Below are positions 8,401 through 16,382 of a stretch of DNA of 19,209 nucleotides, piece by piece. Within the stretch, counting starts at the first letter, position 1. The number at the start of each line of letters is the position of its first letter. The notes below the pieces were generated by a model, which searched no databases, was not told the DNA's origin, and saw nothing but the letters and a program-made list of their open reading frames with translations. Both the position numbers and the translations under genes were made by a program. This stretch comes from DSXH01 sp037446915 (lineage in GTDB: Bacteria; Bacteroidota; Ignavibacteria; Ignavibacteriales; Melioribacteraceae), in assembly GCA_037446915.1 (NCBI GenBank), contig JBBIHP010000053.1:1-19209 (forward strand). Direction: 5' to 3'.

Positions 8401-8612
8401 TAAACGATGTCACCATATATCAGTTTAGCTTTGCTGACATTTGGGAACTGCCATGCCTGGGGTATTGCATTAATTACAGTGTGAAATGCCTGACGCAAAG
8501 AAATATCGGATCGATTTAAGCTGTCTTCAATTGTATATAGACAGTTTAGTTCCTTTGCTCTTTCCTGTAACTCTAGTACTAAATTGTCTATTGGTTTCTG
8601 TTCTCTCGTCAT
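5424..8612 (-). CDS. PEP/pyruvate-binding (PPDK N-terminal-like) protein with fused nucleotidyltransferase domain
   Basis: A 1062-residue cytoplasmic multidomain protein. Residues about 1-150 look like a sensory GAF-type region: helix LVLELQERAKELNCLYTIE, a strand-rich stretch, then a coiled helix. Residues 155-335 are mostly helical. The PPDK/PEP synthase ATP-binding fold begins at 345 (HGKLGGKSAGIFLA), with RSSSLLEDQMGAAFSGKY at 449-466 and VDIEFVSNGIDFYLLQCRPQ at 692-711. A family-specific segment follows with GPGRWGSRGD at 791-800. The C-terminus is a Pol-beta-type nucleotidyltransferase: YVFGSTKNAVSGPGSDIDL at 966-984, with D981, D983 and probably D1026 as metal ligands. I see no PEP-utiliser swivelling domain with its phospho-histidine and no PEP-binding barrel. 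It overlaps the upstream paralogue by ATGA, indicating coupled translation. The reaction is unknown; PPDK or PEP synthase activity is unlikely. Confidence 0.85.
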   Translation of the reverse strand: MTREQKPIDNLVLELQERAKELNCLYTIEDSLNRSDISLRQAFHTVINAIPQAWQFPNVSKAKLIYGDIVYQTSDFEETKWQLTSDIVVQEQKVGSISVFYLEEMPQAHIGPFLKEEKKLLDTIAERLGHFILHQKLKTVFNEFKAARESVQGKSKGEWRIVLDMIRKTDPNLFISLMRKMLHLLCWKGVEEAEMLMKHTSIARRAGEEDSTEDENKPLKVKKIVNYDQYVETIQRLADENLPDDVILSRIQKWIQEDKSSSLIKVVESQDTSLTEIADAIRKYYHMAPEKFELPPSTIKGLRVSLLRRFFTEQLEYISIAKEYVKLTDFYKLIDKMIFPPGSHGKLGGKSAGIFLAYHILQKESEQNELLRDIKTPKTWFLTSDGVLYFMQYNNLEEVFEQKYKEVDEIRIEYPHIVQLFKNSEFPPDILKGLSVALDDLGDNPLVVRSSSLLEDQMGAAFSGKYKSLFLANQGTKPQRLSALMDAIAEVYASTFSPDPIEYRAERGLLDFHEEMGVMIQEVVGEKVGEYFLPAFAGVAFSNNEFRWSPRIKREDGLVRIVAGLGTRAVDRLSDDYPVLVSPGQPKLKINISPDELIHYSPKKIDVINLKTNEFETIPISKLLKECGKKYPAFENVFSVMQGNMIRQPIKYEIEDSNSEYIVTFDGLINKTDFLKKVDAILKILQLKMKTPVDIEFVSNGIDFYLLQCRPQSFHGETTADNIPRDLPIERVLFTANRHISNGKVPEITHVVYIDPQKYTELSDRNKMLAVGRAVGKLNKLLPKRKFILIGPGRWGSRGDIKLGVSVTYSDINNTAMLIEVARKKGNYVPDLSFGTHFFQDLVEANIRYLPLYPDDNGVLFNDTFLSKSNNIYPQLVPEYDYLDDTVMVIDVSEMTGGNILKVAVNAEIDEAIGFFTQPSSDVQSEREVKGIVEHQTSDHWRWRMKMAEKIASELDGDKFGVKGIYVFGSTKNAVSGPGSDIDLIVHIEKNKCNIDLLKSWFDGWSLCLSEMNYFRTGYKSEGLLDIHLVTDEDIKNRNSYASKIGAVTDAARPLRLKGKGD

Positions 8613-10331
8613 TTTTTAATTACTCCAATTCCCTTTCTTCCATCAACTTTTATTTTAAGAGGATTATTAAGTTTAACATGTCTTACAAATTCTGTTTCAT
8701 TTACTAATATTTGATTATTGAGCCAATCCCAATCAATTACAAACTTACCATCATAATTTATCGAAAAATAACAAACGTTAAAACTGGAGAGATTATGAAA
8801 GAAGTGAGATCCCTGGCTCAGTTCGACATTAATTCCAAATAAAGTTGATTCAACAATCACTTTAGCGCCGGCAATCTGGCTCCAATCAATCGGAATTCCA
8901 AGCCATGGATCCGATGAACCCCATCTTCCAAATCCAATTAAAAGATATGGATGATTTTCTTTTACAAGAATTTTATTTATTGAATCAAGTTCCAGTGCAA
9001 TTTTCTGTGTAAATTTTTTGTCGAATTTATCAGGATTAACGAATACAACATCACAAATATTTTCTATAATACCATTACCCATTACCCTATTGGATGCAAC
9101 TAACAGGTCATCACCTTCAAATTCCGAATTATCGATATCAACCTCTTCAGTTGAAACCACCATGGGGCGAACCTGTAAAAATCCAAAATGCACTTTATCA
9201 GTTTCTTTTTCTATTGTTGCAGCAAATTCAATTTCTACGGGATTATCTAACGCATCGGAAGATATCTTCATGAGTTTTTTAATCAATTCATTAAAACCGA
9301 ATTCATTCATATATAAGAGGGGCATAAAGTTAATAACCCTCGGTCCATCGGCACCAACACCCATAACAATTTTATTTGAGCGTGAATCGTATGTAGAAGC
9401 AGTATGAATTAATGTGTTATCGTAATCGGCTTCCTGTAAATTGTTAAGGATCAAAAACTCAGTTTCTTTAGTAGGGTCGTAATCAACAATCGGATTCATA
9501 TTAACTGACCAGAAAGTAGTTTGAGTTGTATTCAGCATATCTTTGGGATCTCCGAANNNNNNNNNNNNNNNNNNNNNNAATTCCGCCATCCACAATTGTT
9601 TTTCCTAAACCTAATGCAAGGTTAACAACGCCCTGTTCAGGTTTCGATTTACCCGAAGGATAAAAATTAAACGATCTTGCTACACCTGATATATGAGGAT
9701 AGTAACGGAGATTTCTCGTTTGACCAACAACTTCCTGAATTATGACAGCCATTTTTTCTTCATTAACGGAATGACTTGAAACCTTGAAATAATCTTTTGA
9801 TGCTTTAAAGAAAGTGGAGGCATAAACAAATTTTACTGCTTCAATAAGTTTATTGAACCGGGTATCGAGACTGGGTTGATTATTGGGAATCATTTTAGTT
9901 GCATAGATTCCTGCAAAGGGTTCATACTTAGCATCCTCAAGCATACTGGATGACCTGACTGCAAGAGGAACTTTTACTTTTTCAATTATCGTTCTAAGAT
10001 CCCCAAGTATTTCAACTGGCAAATCGGCTTTCAAGAATTCATTAATAATTTTGTAATCGGATTCTTCGTTAAGCGCAAAATTGAAGAGATTATTTCTCTT
10101 CATAAATGCATCGAAGACAGAAGTTCTTAGAACTATCATTTTAGGAATGTTAACTACGGCATTAGGGAATTCCTGAGGATTAATATTATCATCTATAATT
10201 TTTTTTATAAATGCCAGACCGCTTGCTTTACCGCCGAATGAACCATCGCCAACCCATGAGAAACTCTCTTCCGATTCGAAGAAACCGCGTGTGAATTGAG
10301 GAAGTAGAATATTTTTATTTTCGTTATCCAA
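8609..10331 (-). CDS. PEP/pyruvate-binding domain protein, interrupted by assembly gap
   Basis: One gene read in two parts. From 10331, 251 residues carry the PPDK-type ATP-grasp start: VGDGSFGGKASGLAFIK at about 27-43, VRSSSMLEDAKYEPFAGIY at 125-143, VIIQEVVG, and GLGKTIVDGG just before the gap. After the gap, 315 residues run from FGDPKDMLNTTQ to the stop at 8609, with VEIEFA...HFGFLQVRPM and GFGRWGSSDPWLGIP. It is a shorter paralogue of the following gene, without the GAF-like or nucleotidyltransferase parts. The phosphoryl-carrier histidine domain of true PPDK is not seen. The start is TTG 10331, directly after an in-frame TGA and with AGGA 7 bases upstream; no ATG occurs in the first 60 codons. 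It is first in a two-gene operon. The change of frame across the Ns reflects gap size, not necessarily a mutation. Confidence 0.82.
9557..9578. other. Assembly gap (22 N)
   Basis: The run of 22 N falls inside the upstream PPDK-like gene. Coding sequence ends exactly on a codon boundary at 9579 and resumes on one at 9556, so the true missing length should be a multiple of three, and 22 is not. Confidence 0.99.
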
Positions 10332-10341
10332 TCAATTCCTG

Positions 10342-10383
10342 TAAAAAATAAAAAACCGGAAATTGATAATTCAACTTCCGGTT
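10342..10383 (-). terminator. Rho-independent terminator of gdhA
   Basis: On the minus strand AACCGGAAGTTG (10383-10372), loop AATTAT, CAATTTCCGGTT (10365-10354) form a 12-bp stem with one G-U pair, followed by TTTTTTATTTTTT. It lies about 45 bases after the gdhA stop and ends just before the PPDK-like gene, so the two are separate transcription units. Confidence 0.88.
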
Positions 10384-10428
10384 GCAAAATAAAAGAACTG
10401 TCTTAATTTTCAAAGAGATTAACTATAC

Positions 10429-11715
10429 TTATAACCATCCTCTGTCTTTACATGCCTGAGCAACACGGCTAACGGAAATTACATAAGCAGCATCCCTCAT
10501 ATAAAGATTTCTCTTTCTTGCCAGCTCACTAACTGCCAAATAAGCAGAGGTCATTTTAACATCCAGTTTACTTAGAACTTCGTCGCGCTCCCAGTAATAA
10601 TTCATATTACATTGAACCTGTTCGAAGTAGCTGCAAGTTACACCACCGGCATTTGCAAGGAAATCTGGTATAACAAAAATTCCTCTTTCGTGAATGACTT
10701 TATCTGCTTCTGGAGTTGTAGGACCATTTGCACCTTCAGCAATAATCTTAACACGCTTGGAAATTTTATTAACATTATCTCCTCTAACCTGATTTTCTAA
10801 AGCGCATGGAAGTAGAATATCAACTTCCTGTTCAATCCATGCTTCACCATCAAGTACTTCGTAACCAAGTTCTTTTGCTTTAACCTTATCAATTCCACCG
10901 AACTTATCTGTAATTTTCAGAAGTTCATTAAGATCAATTCCGGTTTTTCTTCTGAAGGTATAAGAACACTGATCACCCTGATCCCAGCTGGAAACACAAA
11001 TAACTTTACCACCTAACTTTACATATAACTCTATTGCGTATTGAGCAACATTACCAAAACCCTGAACAGCAGCTGTTGTATCTTCCGGTCTAATTCCTAA
11101 TTCTTTAAGTGCTTCTCTAACTGTAAAGATAACACCATAACCTGTTGCTTCAGTTCTTCCAAGGGACCCTCCCATTCCAACTGGTTTTCCAGTAATAAAT
11201 CCGGGATATTTTGCCCCGGTAATTGCTTCAAATTCATCGAGCATCCATAACATATGTTGAGCGTTAGTCATAACATCGGGAGCTGGAACATCATTAAGCG
11301 GACCAACATTCTTAGCTAACTGACGAACAAAACCCCGGCAGATATGTTCTTGTTCCTGCATACTTAAATGATGCGGGTCGCATATCACGCCACCCTTACC
11401 TCCTCCTAAAGGGATATTTACAACTGCACATTTCCATGTCATCCACATTGCTAATGCTCTAACTGTATCAACAGTTTCCTGTGGGTGAAAACGGATTCCT
11501 CCTTTACATGGACCGCGCGAATCATTATGCTGGACTCTGAATCCTCTAAATACTTTTGTTGTTCCATCATCCATTTTAATCGGGATACTGAAATGATATT
11601 CGCGTAATGGATTTCTTAAAAAATGACGAGTTGCTTCATCAAGATCTAGAATTTCTGCAACTTTGTCGAATTGAGCTTGCGCCATTTCAAAGGGATTAAA
11701 TTCTTTACTTGCCAT
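10429..11715 (-). CDS. gdhA: Glutamate dehydrogenase
   Basis: A 428-residue, full-length cytoplasmic enzyme of the Glu/Leu/Phe/Val dehydrogenase family. It interconverts glutamate with 2-oxoglutarate and ammonium. Key lysines are K71 (GPCKGGIRFHP), K95 (MTWKCAVVNIP) and the catalytic K107 (GGGKGGV), with D147 in DVPAPDVMT. All four keep the spacing of Clostridium GDH (K89, K113, K125, D165). The Rossmann domain starts at AAVQGFGNVAQYA, and a conserved EGANGPTTPEAD segment follows. The ~420-residue length fits the hexameric, usually catabolic NAD-type group; cofactor choice is not certain from sequence. GAGG lies about seven bases before the ATG. It has its own candidate promoter and terminator. 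Leucine or valine dehydrogenase is excluded by the length and the glutamate-type motifs. Confidence 0.95.
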   Translation of the reverse strand: MASKEFNPFEMAQAQFDKVAEILDLDEATRHFLRNPLREYHFSIPIKMDDGTTKVFRGFRVQHNDSRGPCKGGIRFHPQETVDTVRALAMWMTWKCAVVNIPLGGGKGGVICDPHHLSMQEQEHICRGFVRQLAKNVGPLNDVPAPDVMTNAQHMLWMLDEFEAITGAKYPGFITGKPVGMGGSLGRTEATGYGVIFTVREALKELGIRPEDTTAAVQGFGNVAQYAIELYVKLGGKVICVSSWDQGDQCSYTFRRKTGIDLNELLKITDKFGGIDKVKAKELGYEVLDGEAWIEQEVDILLPCALENQVRGDNVNKISKRVKIIAEGANGPTTPEADKVIHERGIFVIPDFLANAGGVTCSYFEQVQCNMNYYWERDEVLSKLDVKMTSAYLAVSELARKRNLYMRDAAYVISVSRVAQACKDRGWL

Positions 11716-11828
11716 TGATAACCTCGGACTGAATTATGTTTAAGAATCAACCTGGAGAACCAATCAGATTAACTTCCCTTGTTGTCAATCTATGGCTCGT
11801 TTACAATCCAAGTCCTAAAATTTGCACA

Positions 11829-11861
11829 CGAAAAATAGACAGTATTGCCTTCTTAAACAAA
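11829..11861 (-). promoter_or_regulatory. Candidate promoter of gdhA
   Basis: On the minus strand TTTG (11861-11858) is followed after 20 bases by TATTTTTC (11837-11830), one base off the TAnnTTTG consensus. It would give a leader of roughly 110 bases before the gdhA ATG. The rest of the 200-base galT-gdhA gap shows no terminator or other structure I can support. Confidence 0.35.
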
Positions 11862-11915
11862 CAAAAACGGACTGAATATGATTAATCAAATTCAATTTAC
11901 ATCTATAGAAATAAG

Positions 11916-12953
11916 TTACTTCAAAAAATGAATATTCGATTGATTTTTGAGCATTTCCGCAGCTTTTTCTGGTGTTAAATCCCTTTGAGGTTGAGCAAAC
12001 AGTTCGTAACCAACCATAAATTTTTTTATAGTTGCCGATCTAAGTAACGGTGGATAAAAATGAATGTGCCAGTGCCATTCCCGGTAATCAATTCCATCCG
12101 TAGGTGCCTGGTGAATTCCCATTGAATATGGAAATGATGTAGAGAATAAATTATCGTATCTGGTTGTAATTTCTTTTAAAGATTCTGCTAATAAGCTTTT
12201 TTCTTCTAAATCCAGTTTAAGAATATTTTGAGAATGATGTTTTGGAATAACAATTGTTTCGAATGGCCATGTTGCCCAGTATGGTACAAGTACAATAAAA
12301 CTCTGATTCTCAAAAATTATTCTCTCTTTTTTCTTTTTCTCATGAATTAAATAATCGCACAGTAGGCAATATTTCTTTTTAGAAAAATATTTTTTCTGTT
12401 CTTCAGTTTCTTTTGCTGCTTCATTAGGGATTGAATACTGAGCCCATATTTGTCCATGAGGATGGGGATTACTGCATCCCATCAACTCCCCTTTGTTTTC
12501 GAAAATGGTAACATAATTTATCCGGTCGTTTTGAGAAAGATCAGCAAATTCATTTATCCACGTATCAATAACATTGATTATACTTTCATTATCTAAGCGG
12601 GCTAATGTAAGATCATGCCCTGGTGAATAACAGACTACTCTGCAAATACCGGGTTCCGATTTAGCGACAAGGAGATCAAATTCATTTTGCTCATCAGGAG
12701 AATTATCCAGAGTCATTGCACTAAAATCATTATAAAATACAAAAGTTGATTTATAAACCGGATTCTTTTTGCCACCAGCTCTTTCATTACCCGGGCATAA
12801 ATAACAATCCTGTTCATATTTTCTTTCCGATTTAAGAAAATCCGGTTCAACTTTACCTTGCCACGGTCTCATTGTTCTATTGGGTGAAACTAAAACCCAT
12901 TCACCGGTTAAAATATTTTTCCGTAAATGCGGGACCGTTTCCAGTTTGTTCAT
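11916..12953 (-). CDS. galT: Galactose-1-phosphate uridylyltransferase
   Basis: A 345-residue HIT-superfamily enzyme of the Leloir pathway. It exchanges UMP between UDP-glucose and galactose-1-phosphate through a uridylylated histidine. The active site is SNPHPHGQIWAQ, with H164 and the nucleophile H166. Zinc ligands C50 and C53 (CYLCPGNERAGG) and H113 (YSPGHDLTLA) are close to the E. coli positions. A second HIT-like motif follows near the C-terminus (REWHWHIHFYPP). Length matches the family (about 347). ATG 12953 has AGG six bases upstream and gives the family's normal N-terminus (HLRKNILTGEWVLVSPNR). No galK, galE or galM is in the window. It is codirectional with gdhA but 200 bases apart. 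Confidence 0.95.
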   Translation of the reverse strand: MNKLETVPHLRKNILTGEWVLVSPNRTMRPWQGKVEPDFLKSERKYEQDCYLCPGNERAGGKKNPVYKSTFVFYNDFSAMTLDNSPDEQNEFDLLVAKSEPGICRVVCYSPGHDLTLARLDNESIINVIDTWINEFADLSQNDRINYVTIFENKGELMGCSNPHPHGQIWAQYSIPNEAAKETEEQKKYFSKKKYCLLCDYLIHEKKKKERIIFENQSFIVLVPYWATWPFETIVIPKHHSQNILKLDLEEKSLLAESLKEITTRYDNLFSTSFPYSMGIHQAPTDGIDYREWHWHIHFYPPLLRSATIKKFMVGYELFAQPQRDLTPEKAAEMLKNQSNIHFLK

Positions 12954-13052
12954 ATTACCTATTCTCTTTTCGTTTGGAATTAATTATAAAACTATTCTAT
13001 TTTATTAATTAGCTTAACAATAATTATCTAAAAAATAATAAAAGGTATTAAG

Positions 13053-15164
13053 ATGAAAAACATTTTTAAATTATTGACTATCATTATTCTTCTTACCTCA
13101 CTTCTTCCGGCTCAATCAATAAAATATCCTGTTACAAAAAAAATCGACCATACTGATAATTATCACGGCACAATAGTTTCTGATCCATACAGATGGCTGG
13201 AAGATGATCAATCAGGCGAAACTAAAAAATGGGTTGAAGTACAAAATCAATTAACATTCGATTATCTTGGAAAGATTCCGTTCAGGGATAAAATTAAAAA
13301 CCGGCTTACCGATCTATTCAATTACGAAAAATTCTCTGCACCAACCAGAGTTGGCGAATATTATATTTTCTCTAAAAATGACGGGCTTCAGGAACAGAGT
13401 GTTATTTATATTCAGAAAGGTCTGGACGGTGAACCCGAAATATTTTTAGATCCCAATAAACTTTCTAATGACGGCTCAATCAGTCTTGCCGGACTAAGTT
13501 TTTCGAAGGATTATAAATATGCCTCTTATATGATTTCCAAAGGCGGCTCGGACTGGCGCGAAATTTTTGTTATTGAAGTGGCAACTAAAAAATTACTGAC
13601 CGATCATATTAAGTGGTCCAAATTCAGCGGAATGGCATGGTATAAAGATGGATTTTATTACAGCAGATACAGCGAACCTCCGCCCGGCGATGAACTTAAA
13701 CAAGCAAATGAATATCAGAAATTATTTTACCATAAACTCGGCACACCACAATCTGAAGATGTTTTAGTGTGGGAGGATAAAGAAAATCCGAAGAGACTCT
13801 TTGGAGCCTTCGTAACGGACGATCAGAAATATTTATTGATAAATGTTGCTCAAGGTTCATCCAGCTATAATGGACTAATGTATAAGGATCTTCAAAACGA
13901 TAGTGGGATTAAATGGTTGTTCGATAAATTTGATGCACGCTATTCAATAATTGATAACATCGATAATAAATTGCTTGTACTTACTAATTATCAGGCGCCA
14001 AATAACAAAATAATCCTGGTCGATCCCTTAAACCCGGAAATAGAAAATTGGTCAACCATAATACCCGAATCTAAAAATGTTATTCAGGGAATTTCTATCC
14101 TGGATGAAAAATTATTAATAACTTATCTGGAAGATGCTAATAGTAAAGTCCGTGTATATAATAACACAGGAAAGTTTCTACACGAAGTAGAATTACCAAC
14201 TTTAGGTACAGTTTCTGGATTCGGAGGTAAGAAAACAGACACAGAAACTTTCTATACTTTTACTTCGTTTACCTATCCACCAACTATTTTTAAATATGAT
14301 GTAAGGAACAATAAATCGGAATTGTTTAGAAAATCGAATCTAAAATTTGATGTTACCGATTACGAAACAAAACAGATATTTTACGAAAGCAAAGATGGCA
14401 CTAAGATTCCTTTATTCATTGTACATAAAAAGGGATTAAAACTGGATAGAAATAATCCGGCATTATTATACGCATATGGTGGATTTAATATTTCAATGCA
14501 GCCGGGTTTTTCAGAAGCTCGTATTCCATTACTCGAGAACAATGTTGTTTATGCAATGGCATGTTTACGTGGTGGAAGCGAATACGGAGAGGACTGGCAT
14601 AAAGCCGGAATGTTAGAGAAAAAACAAAATGTATTCGACGACTTTATTGCAGCAGCTGAATGGTTAATTAAAAATAAATATACATCACCCGAAAAACTTG
14701 CAATACAAGGTGGTTCAAACGGCGGTTTGCTAGTTGGTGCAGTTGTTAACCAGCGTCCAGAACTTTTTAAGGTTGCATTTCCACAAGTGGGTGTAATGGA
14801 TATGTTAAGATTCCACAAGTTTACAATTGGATGGGCGTGGGTCTCCGAATATGGCTCGAGCGATAACCCTGATCAATTCAAATTTTTATATGCATATTCA
14901 CCATTACATAATATTAAGCAGCGTAATAATTACCCGTCAACATTAGTAACAACAGCCGATCACGATGATAGAGTTGTTCCGGCTCATTCGTTTAAATATG
15001 CTGCAACACTCCAGGAAAATAATGTTGGTAAAAATCCAACTCTTATCAGGATAGAAACTAAAGTTGGACATGGTGCAGGAACAAGTACTTCTAAAACTAT
15101 TGAGTTGTATGCCGATATGTGGTCATTCATGTTTTATAATATGGGAATCAATATAAACTATTGA
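13053..15164 (+). CDS. Secreted prolyl oligopeptidase (family S9A)
   Basis: A 703-residue serine peptidase expected to cut short peptides after proline. Residues 1-21 are a signal peptide (KNIFKLLTIIILLTSLLPAQ) with no lipobox cysteine, so the enzyme is exported, probably to the periplasm. Residues about 25-80 hold the S9A N-terminal motif DPYRWLEDDQS, a beta-propeller spans roughly 80-435, and the alpha/beta hydrolase domain follows. The triad is S555 (GGSNGGLL), D639 (DHDDRVVPAHS) and H673 (VGHGAG), close to pig prolyl oligopeptidase S554/D641/H680. ACLRGGSEYGEDWH is also conserved. AAAAGG precedes the ATG. It is followed after 39 bases by a peptidoglycan-type gene and is divergent from galT. 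Confidence 0.93.
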   Translation: MKNIFKLLTIIILLTSLLPAQSIKYPVTKKIDHTDNYHGTIVSDPYRWLEDDQSGETKKWVEVQNQLTFDYLGKIPFRDKIKNRLTDLFNYEKFSAPTRVGEYYIFSKNDGLQEQSVIYIQKGLDGEPEIFLDPNKLSNDGSISLAGLSFSKDYKYASYMISKGGSDWREIFVIEVATKKLLTDHIKWSKFSGMAWYKDGFYYSRYSEPPPGDELKQANEYQKLFYHKLGTPQSEDVLVWEDKENPKRLFGAFVTDDQKYLLINVAQGSSSYNGLMYKDLQNDSGIKWLFDKFDARYSIIDNIDNKLLVLTNYQAPNNKIILVDPLNPEIENWSTIIPESKNVIQGISILDEKLLITYLEDANSKVRVYNNTGKFLHEVELPTLGTVSGFGGKKTDTETFYTFTSFTYPPTIFKYDVRNNKSELFRKSNLKFDVTDYETKQIFYESKDGTKIPLFIVHKKGLKLDRNNPALLYAYGGFNISMQPGFSEARIPLLENNVVYAMACLRGGSEYGEDWHKAGMLEKKQNVFDDFIAAAEWLIKNKYTSPEKLAIQGGSNGGLLVGAVVNQRPELFKVAFPQVGVMDMLRFHKFTIGWAWVSEYGSSDNPDQFKFLYAYSPLHNIKQRNNYPSTLVTTADHDDRVVPAHSFKYAATLQENNVGKNPTLIRIETKVGHGAGTSTSKTIELYADMWSFMFYNMGININY

Positions 15165-15203
15165 TGAGTTAATAAGTATATAGTTAAAAAAGAAAGAGGT
15201 AAT

Positions 15204-15986
15204 ATGCCCGGAATTAATTTGACCGCCGGATTAAGATCTGAATACCAGAGATTATTCGATACTTGCAACATAAGACCTGAGAAATTATCAGAGGTTGAAA
15301 AAATTATTCAAAAGATTTCCAACAATAAAACCAGATATGAAAATGTGGGTGTGCAATTAAACATACCATGGTATGTAATTGCTTCAATACATAATATGGA
15401 AAGCTCACTTAACTTTAATTGTCACCTGCACAATGGCGATTCATTAACTTCAAGGACAAGAAATGTTCCAGCCGGTCGTCCGTTAACCGGTAATCCACCT
15501 TTTACATGGGAAGAGAGTGCAAGAGATTCTCTTACATTACAGCGACTTAATATCTGGAGTGATTGGTCAATACCGGGCATCCTGTATAAAATTGAAGAAT
15601 ATAATGGATGGGGTTATAGAAACCGTCATCCGGAAGTTCTAACTCCATATTTATGGAGCGGATCGGTTCATTATTCCAAAGGTAAATTTGTTGCAGATGG
15701 AAGGTGGTCTGATACTGCCATTTCAAATCAAATTGGTGCTGGAGTTATATTTAGAAGACTCGTCGAAAAAAATTTGATATCATTTAACAGAGTTGTAATT
15801 GAGGATTCTAATAAGCCTCTGGTTTATTATTCATCTAAGAAAATTGAGCATGGTGAACGGTTACAGGAGTTCTTAAATCAATTCCCGGATATTTATTTAT
15901 TAGTTGATGGAAAACCCGGCGAGAAAACTTCGGATGCTCTTAAACTTGTAACAGGTAATTACCTTTATGGTGATCCAAGATTATAA
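15204..15986 (+). CDS. Lysozyme-like / peptidoglycan-binding protein
   Basis: A 260-residue protein of a family often annotated as peptidoglycan-binding or lysozyme-like. The conserved core is NIPWYVIASIHNMESSLNF, in which E66 is placed like a lysozyme catalytic glutamate. It continues CHLHNGDSLTSRT, GNPPFTWEESARDSL, YNGWGYRNRHPEVLTPYLWS and KFVADGRWSD. Residues about 205-260 look like a peptidoglycan-binding module ending TSDALKLVTGNYLYGDPRL. The N-terminus (MPGINLTAGLRSEYQRLFD) also looks family-typical, so the start is secure, and RBS GAGG precedes it. No signal peptide is visible, which is odd for a wall-active enzyme and recalls phage or tailocin lysozymes. It sits between the exported peptidase and a small membrane protein, probably in one operon. 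Catalysis is inferred, not shown. Confidence 0.72.
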   Translation: MPGINLTAGLRSEYQRLFDTCNIRPEKLSEVEKIIQKISNNKTRYENVGVQLNIPWYVIASIHNMESSLNFNCHLHNGDSLTSRTRNVPAGRPLTGNPPFTWEESARDSLTLQRLNIWSDWSIPGILYKIEEYNGWGYRNRHPEVLTPYLWSGSVHYSKGKFVADGRWSDTAISNQIGAGVIFRRLVEKNLISFNRVVIEDSNKPLVYYSSKKIEHGERLQEFLNQFPDIYLLVDGKPGEKTSDALKLVTGNYLYGDPRL

Positions 15987-16026
15987 TTTTTTTAAAATTT
16001 CATACACTAATTAATCAGGTTTTGTA

Positions 16027-16245
16027 ATGATAATAAAAACTCTCAAACAACTTAGAAGAATTACTATTGCCGTCCTTGGTTTTACTGTTTTGATTATTGG
16101 TTTGTTTATGCTTGTTCTGCCCGGACCTGCATTTATAATTATACCAGTAGGACTTTCTATTCTTGCAACGGAATTTATATGGGCCAAAAAATTAAGGGAT
16201 AAACTGAAAGACAGAATTTCTCAAATAATTCCCGGGAAAAAGTAA
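16027..16245 (+). CDS. Small PGPGW-family membrane protein
   Basis: A 72-residue inner-membrane protein. After a basic start (KTLKQLRR), two hydrophobic segments at about 13-31 and 35-48 flank the signature LPGPAFIIIPVGLSILATEF, and a charged helix closes the protein (WAKKLRDKLKDRISQ). This is the pattern of the putative transmembrane PGPGW family (LPGPGWxxIPxGLxxLAxEF), with PGPA in place of PGPG. Function of the family is unknown. It starts 40 bases after the lysozyme-like gene on the same strand and is probably co-transcribed with it. Confidence 0.8.
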   Translation: MIIKTLKQLRRITIAVLGFTVLIIGLFMLVLPGPAFIIIPVGLSILATEFIWAKKLRDKLKDRISQIIPGKK

Positions 16246-16382
16246 GGAAATAATTTTATTAATGAAGAATAATATGTTGAATAGAGAAAAAAGTATAAGT
16301 ATTAATGAGAAAGTTATACGAATTGAGATGATAAAATAATTATCACAATAATAACTCAAATAGAAACTTGAAGGAAATAGAT

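Noticed and set aside
9018..9407. A 129-codon plus-strand open frame
   Set aside because: It lies entirely antisense to the PPDK-like gene, its translation is Ser/Thr-rich and low-complexity, and it has no ribosome binding site.
8609..10331. True frameshift or pseudogene in the upstream PPDK-like gene
   Set aside because: The frame change coincides exactly with the N run and both halves are well conserved, so the placeholder gap explains it.
16262..16339. A 25-codon ATG open frame between the PGPGW and cupin genes
   Set aside because: No family resemblance; sequence is low-complexity and AT-rich, so chance is likely.
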